Source: Acidobacteriota bacterium (GTDB taxonomy: Bacteria; Acidobacteriota; Thermoanaerobaculia; Multivoradales; JAHEKO01). From it: a stretch of DNA of 9,750 nt. The first letter of the stretch is position 1; every line of letters starts with the position of its first letter. Both the position numbers and the translations under genes were made by a program. Positions 7,248 to 9,750 of this stretch are shown piece by piece. The stretch lies in NCBI GenBank assembly GCA_024638355.1, contig JAHEKO010000106.1:1-9750 (forward strand), in the 5' to 3' direction. The notes under the pieces were generated by a model, which was not told the DNA's origin, did not search any database, and was given only the letters and a program-made list of their open reading frames with translations.

Positions 7248-8395
7248 GGCTGTGTCTCCTCGCCCGGGGTCAGCAGGCTCAGGGCGGCGATCAAGCCGGC
7301 GGTGCCGAGCACGATCCAGAACGGCACCAGGGAGCGGTAACCCCAGGCGGTGAACCCGGTGACGTAGACGAGTGCCAGTACCCCCGCCAGCGTGAAACCG
7401 GGGCTCCGGCCTTCGCGGCTCGCACCGCGGTCGATGAACGGCACCAGGACCAGGAGCAGCCCGGCCGCGGCGAAGAGCAGGATCGGAATCGCCTCGTACT
7501 CGATGCCGGCGATCTCGCCCCCGGGGACGAGCTTGAGAGTTTCGAACATGAAGACGAAGTACCACTCCGGCCGGATGTCACGGTAGGCGGGCGCGAAGGG
7601 ATCGGCCTTGTCGCCCAGCTCCCAGGGGAAGAGGGCGGCGAGGGCGGCGAGGACGCCCAGCGCCAGGGTCCAGCCGAAGAGCTCGCGCAGGGCGAAGTGC
7701 GGAAAGAAGGGCATCTCGCGCGGTCGGCCGGAGCGTTGCTTTTCGCCCGGTGGCCGGCTCATGCCGAGGAGCTGGACCCACAGCAGGTGGCCGGCGAGCA
7801 GGAGCGTCGTCAGGGCCGGCAGGATGGCCACGTGCCAACCGTAGAAGCGCGACAGCGTGCCGCCCGTGACCCGGTCTCCGCCGCGCAGGAAGCGGAGCAG
7901 CCACTCGCCGATGAACGGCACCGCCCCGGCGATGTCGGTGCCGACCTTGGTCGCGAAGAAGGCGAGCTGGTTCCATGGCAGCAGATAGCCCGAGAAACCG
8001 AACGCCAGAGTCAGGAAGAGGAGCAGCACGCCCGTGATCCAGGTCAGCTCGCGTGGCGGCCGGTAGGCCTTCATGAAGAAGACCGTCGCCAGATGCGCGA
8101 AGCAGGAGAAGACCATCAGGTTGGCCGACCACGAGTGGAGCGAGCGCATAAGCCAGCCGAAGGGCACCGTGGTCATCAGGAACTCGACCGACTCGAACGC
8201 CTCGTCAGCCGACGGGCGGTAATAGAGCATCAGCAGGATCCCGGTCGCGACCTGCACGAAGAAGAAGAAGAGCGTCATGCCGCCGAAGTAGTAGAACGGC
8301 ATCAGGCGGTGGACCGGGACCTTCTTCTTGCTCGCCACCGCGGCCAGCCTGGAGAGGTGGAGCCGGTCGTCGATCCAGGCGTAGAGCCGCTCCAC
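7244..8395 (-). CDS. Cytochrome b of a Rieske/cytochrome b (bc-type) complex, 383 aa
   Basis: Integral quinol-oxidising subunit. About eight membrane helices are visible (near 34-56, 88-108, 117-139, 187-209, 239-257, 304-321, 334-351, 356-375), so the b6-like and subunit IV-like halves are in one chain. The four heme b ligands are H87 and H101 in helix B (13 residues between) and H188 and H203 in helix D (14 between, the b6-type spacing). The Qo-site motif PEWY is at 276-279. Where b6 has FYC-x-GG, with the cysteine that attaches heme ci, this protein has FYY-x-GG (Y36), so heme ci is not expected to be covalently bound. The start is GTG 8395, with AGGAG 6 nt upstream (8402-8406), only 2 nt after the Rieske stop. 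Its own stop overlaps the start of the multiheme cytochrome. Confidence in the family is very high. Confidence 0.95.
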   Translation of the reverse strand: MERLYAWIDDRLHLSRLAAVASKKKVPVHRLMPFYYFGGMTLFFFFVQVATGILLMLYYRPSADEAFESVEFLMTTVPFGWLMRSLHSWSANLMVFSCFAHLATVFFMKAYRPPRELTWITGVLLLFLTLAFGFSGYLLPWNQLAFFATKVGTDIAGAVPFIGEWLLRFLRGGDRVTGGTLSRFYGWHVAILPALTTLLLAGHLLWVQLLGMSRPPGEKQRSGRPREMPFFPHFALRELFGWTLALGVLAALAALFPWELGDKADPFAPAYRDIRPEWYFVFMFETLKLVPGGEIAGIEYEAIPILLFAAAGLLLVLVPFIDRGASREGRSPGFTLAGVLALVYVTGFTAWGYRSLVPFWIVLGTAGLIAALSLLTPGEETQP

Positions 8396-8397
8396 CC

Positions 8398-8889
8398 TCA
8401 GCTCCTGGCGACCACCAGAGTGGGGGCGGCGCCCTTACGGTCTCGCACCACGTGCACTTCGTAACGGGCGAGCGGCCGCGGCGGCGGTCCGGCGACATTG
8501 CGGCCGGTCAGGTCGAACTGGCCGTTGTGGCAGTTGCACCAGAGCACCTTGCGCTCGGGGCGATACTCGACGATGCAGTCGAGGTGGGTGCAGGTGGCGG
8601 CGAAGGCCCGGAAGTCGTCCTCGCCCACGCGCACCAGGATCACCGGCTCGGAGCCGAAGCGCACGATCTTGAATCCCTTCTCGATCAGCTCGGGATCGTT
8701 GGCGGAGCCGGCTTCGATCTGGCTGGTGGCCGCCTCCGGAATCCGCGGCGGACTCAAATAGCGCAGCAGCGGAAAGAACACCGAGCCGGCGAGAGCCGTG
8801 GCCGAAAGACCGGCGAGCCAGTCGACGATGCGTCGGCGCAGCGGATCCGGCCGCCCGGCTCCAGGTTCCACCTCGGATGGGCTTGTCAT
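8398..8889 (-). CDS. Rieske [2Fe-2S] protein of a bc-type complex, 163 aa
   Basis: First gene of the operon. A basic triplet (RRR 18-20) precedes one hydrophobic helix (~22-45), as in Tat-exported, N-terminally anchored Rieske subunits. A flexible linker leads to the cluster domain. Box 1 is CTHLDC (ligands C100 and H102), box 2 is CNCH (ligands C118 and H121); C105 and C120 would form the stabilising disulfide. After box 2 the sequence is NGQFD, not the usual GSxYD, so the Ser and Tyr that hydrogen-bond the cluster in high-potential Rieske proteins are Gly123 and Phe125. From known Rieske chemistry this points to a lower redox potential and a menaquinol substrate. ATG 8889 has a modest GAGG site (8894-8897, 4 nt spacing). 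The protein would shuttle electrons from the Qo site of cytochrome b to the multiheme cytochrome. Confidence 0.95.
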   Translation of the reverse strand: MTSPSEVEPGAGRPDPLRRRIVDWLAGLSATALAGSVFFPLLRYLSPPRIPEAATSQIEAGSANDPELIEKGFKIVRFGSEPVILVRVGEDDFRAFAATCTHLDCIVEYRPERKVLWCNCHNGQFDLTGRNVAGPPPRPLARYEVHVVRDRKGAAPTLVVARS

Positions 8890-8905
8890 TGGGCCTCAGG
8901 CTAGG

Positions 8906-8925
8906 TTGCCGGCAGTCCGCGGCAA
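8906..8925. repeat. Six-bp inverted repeat upstream of the Rieske gene
   Basis: TTGCCG (8906-8911) and CGGCAA (8920-8925) are perfect reverse complements separated by 8 nt. The element ends 16 nt from the Rieske ATG, so it could be a leader hairpin or an operator half-site pair. No function can be assigned from sequence alone. Confidence 0.3.
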
Positions 8926-8928
8926 AAG

Positions 8929-8959
8929 CCCCAAACGGATAGGCGACTGCCCGTTGGGG
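8929..8959. repeat. Nine-bp inverted repeat between the divergent Rieske operon and polA
   Basis: CCCCAAACGG (8929-8938) and CCGTTGGGG (8951-8959) are reverse complements except for one extra A in the left arm, with 12 nt between. The right arm overlaps the candidate -35 of polA. Arms spaced this way are typical of dimeric repressor sites, but chance in a GC-rich region is not excluded. Confidence 0.35.
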
Positions 8960-8984
8960 TGGGTGTCCTCTTCGCCGCTAGAAT
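8954..8984 (+). promoter_or_regulatory. Candidate polA promoter giving a leaderless transcript
   Basis: TAGAAT (8979-8984) matches the -10 consensus at 5 of 6 positions. A weak -35, TTGGGG (8954-8959), lies 19 nt upstream. The usual start point, about 6-8 nt past the -10, falls at 8990-8993, essentially on the ATG at 8993. No Shine-Dalgarno sequence precedes that ATG (the preceding bases are GACCTCCC). Confidence 0.45.
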
Positions 8985-8992
8985 GACCTCCC

Positions 8993-9750
8993 ATGGCCGA
9001 AGCCCGCAAGCGTCTCTACCTGATCGACGGATACTCCAACATCTTCCGCGCCTTCTACGCCATTCGCGGACTGTCGAGCAGCAAGGGGCAGCCGACCAAC
9101 GCGGTCTGGGGGTTTCTCCAGATGCTGCGCAAGCTACTGCGCGACGAGGACCCCGAGCTGGTGGGGGTGGCGCTCGACGTCTCGAGCGACACGGTCCGCA
9201 AGGAGCAGTACAAGGACTACAAGGCCAATCGCCGGCCGATGCCCGAGGACCTGCGGGCGCAGATGCCCTGGATCCGCAAGGTGATCGAAGCCCACCGGAT
9301 CCCGATCCTGGAGCTGGAAAAGTACGAGGCCGACGACGTTCTCGGCACGCTGGCCCACCGCGCGGCCGAGGCTGGCTACGACGTGGTGCTGGTGAGCGCC
9401 GACAAGGACCTCATGCAGCTCGTCGGTCCGCACGTGTCGCTCTACCACACCGGCCGCGAGAAGCTCTACGACCCGAAGCGGGTCGAAGAAGACTTCGGCG
9501 TGCCGCCCGAGAAGGTGATCGACGTACTGGCGCTCAAGGGCGACTCGGTCGACAACGTGCCCGGCGTGCCGGGAATCGGCGAAAAGGGCGCCCTCGGGCT
9601 GATCAGGGAGTACGGCTCGCTCGAGAAGCTCCTCGACAGCGCCGAGGAGGTCAAGCGCAAGAGCTATCGCGAGGGGCTCCAGGAGCATCGCGACAAGGCG
9701 CTCCTGTCGCAGGAGCTGGTGACCATCCACACCGACCTGCCGATCGAGTT
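8993..9750 (+). CDS. polA: DNA polymerase I, N-terminal 5'-nuclease domain (truncated by window end)
   Basis: The 252 complete codons cover the PIN-like 5'-3' exonuclease domain and helix-3-turn-helix segment of bacterial Pol I, which removes RNA primers and processes flaps during lagging-strand synthesis and repair. The metal-binding acids align with the E. coli enzyme at an offset of one: D12 (LIDGYSNIFRAF), D62, E112, D114, D115 (YEADDVLGT), D137, D139 (SADKDLMQLV), D184 and D187 (LKGDSVDNVPGVPGIGEK). The DNA-contact segment YKANRRPMPEDLR (77-89) is also present. All expected active-site residues are intact. The 3'-5' exonuclease and polymerase domains would follow outside the window, so their state is unknown. 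The start is ATG 8993, which places D12 at the usual distance from the N-terminus; there is no ribosome site upstream. It is divergent from the Rieske operon. Confidence 0.97.
   Translation, partial: MAEARKRLYLIDGYSNIFRAFYAIRGLSSSKGQPTNAVWGFLQMLRKLLRDEDPELVGVALDVSSDTVRKEQYKDYKANRRPMPEDLRAQMPWIRKVIEAHRIPILELEKYEADDVLGTLAHRAAEAGYDVVLVSADKDLMQLVGPHVSLYHTGREKLYDPKRVEEDFGVPPEKVIDVLALKGDSVDNVPGVPGIGEKGALGLIREYGSLEKLLDSAEEVKRKSYREGLQEHRDKALLSQELVTIHTDLPIE

Noticed and set aside
6261..7340. A 359-codon plus-strand frame opposite the multiheme cytochrome
   Set aside because: It is antisense to eleven CXXCH motifs and has no recognisable domain; it is a shadow of high GC content.
7248..7565. Upstream extension of the multiheme cytochrome frame into cytochrome b
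   Set aside because: It overlaps the conserved C-terminal part of cytochrome b, is Arg/Pro-rich, and would place the signal peptide internally.
8983..8995. ATG at 8983 as an alternative polA start
   Set aside because: It is in a different frame (10 nt upstream of 8993) and overlaps the candidate -10 box.
9134..9730. A 198-codon minus-strand frame inside polA
   Set aside because: It is opposite conserved 5'-nuclease motifs and has no family resemblance.

Overview
The window is high-GC bacterial chromosome, tightly packed with long genes, and shows no sign of insertion sequences, phage, CRISPR or RNA genes. Two features suggest an environmental bacterium, possibly Acidobacteriota: a secreted TPR / FG-GAP / ASPIC-UnbV protein of more than 1,100 residues, and a DUF2339-like polytopic membrane protein. 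A menaquinol-type Rieske/cytochrome b operon fits the same picture. This placement is inference from gene content; Gemmatimonadota or Myxococcota cannot be excluded.

Layout, left to right. (1) 3-218 (+) is the 3' end of an unrecognised gene. (2) 219-313 is a short convergent gap with several small hairpins. (3) 314-3676 (-) is a large exported protein: signal peptide, TPR region, a predicted seven-bladed FG-GAP propeller, an ASPIC/UnbV segment and a 420-residue C-terminal region. (4) 3677-3817 is a divergent intergenic region with two inverted repeats in the leader of the leftward gene. (5) 3818-5536 (+) is a DUF2339-like membrane protein. (6) Its stop codon lies 7 bp from the stop of the convergent operon, inside a palindromic structure. 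(7) 8889-5544 (-) is a three-gene operon: Rieske iron-sulfur protein, single-chain cytochrome b, and an 11-heme c-type cytochrome with a C-terminal membrane anchor. (8) 8890-8992 is a divergent intergenic region with two inverted repeats. (9) 8993-end (+) is the start of polA (5'-nuclease domain), apparently read from a leaderless or near-leaderless transcript.

The most interesting unit is the Rieske - cytochrome b - undecaheme cytochrome c operon. It encodes the quinol-oxidising core of a bc complex, but the usual monoheme or diheme cytochrome c1 is replaced by an 11-CXXCH protein. The genes are tightly coupled: a 2-nt gap between the first two, and a TTG start overlapping the TGA stop between the second and third. 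The Rieske protein lacks the Ser and Tyr that raise the cluster potential, which suggests a low-potential, menaquinol-linked enzyme. Cytochrome b has the 14-residue His-His spacing of b6-type proteins in its fourth helix but has Tyr where b6 carries the heme-ci cysteine. The likely role is to oxidise menaquinol at the membrane and pass electrons through the Rieske cluster into a long periplasmic heme wire. The final acceptor is not visible in this window.
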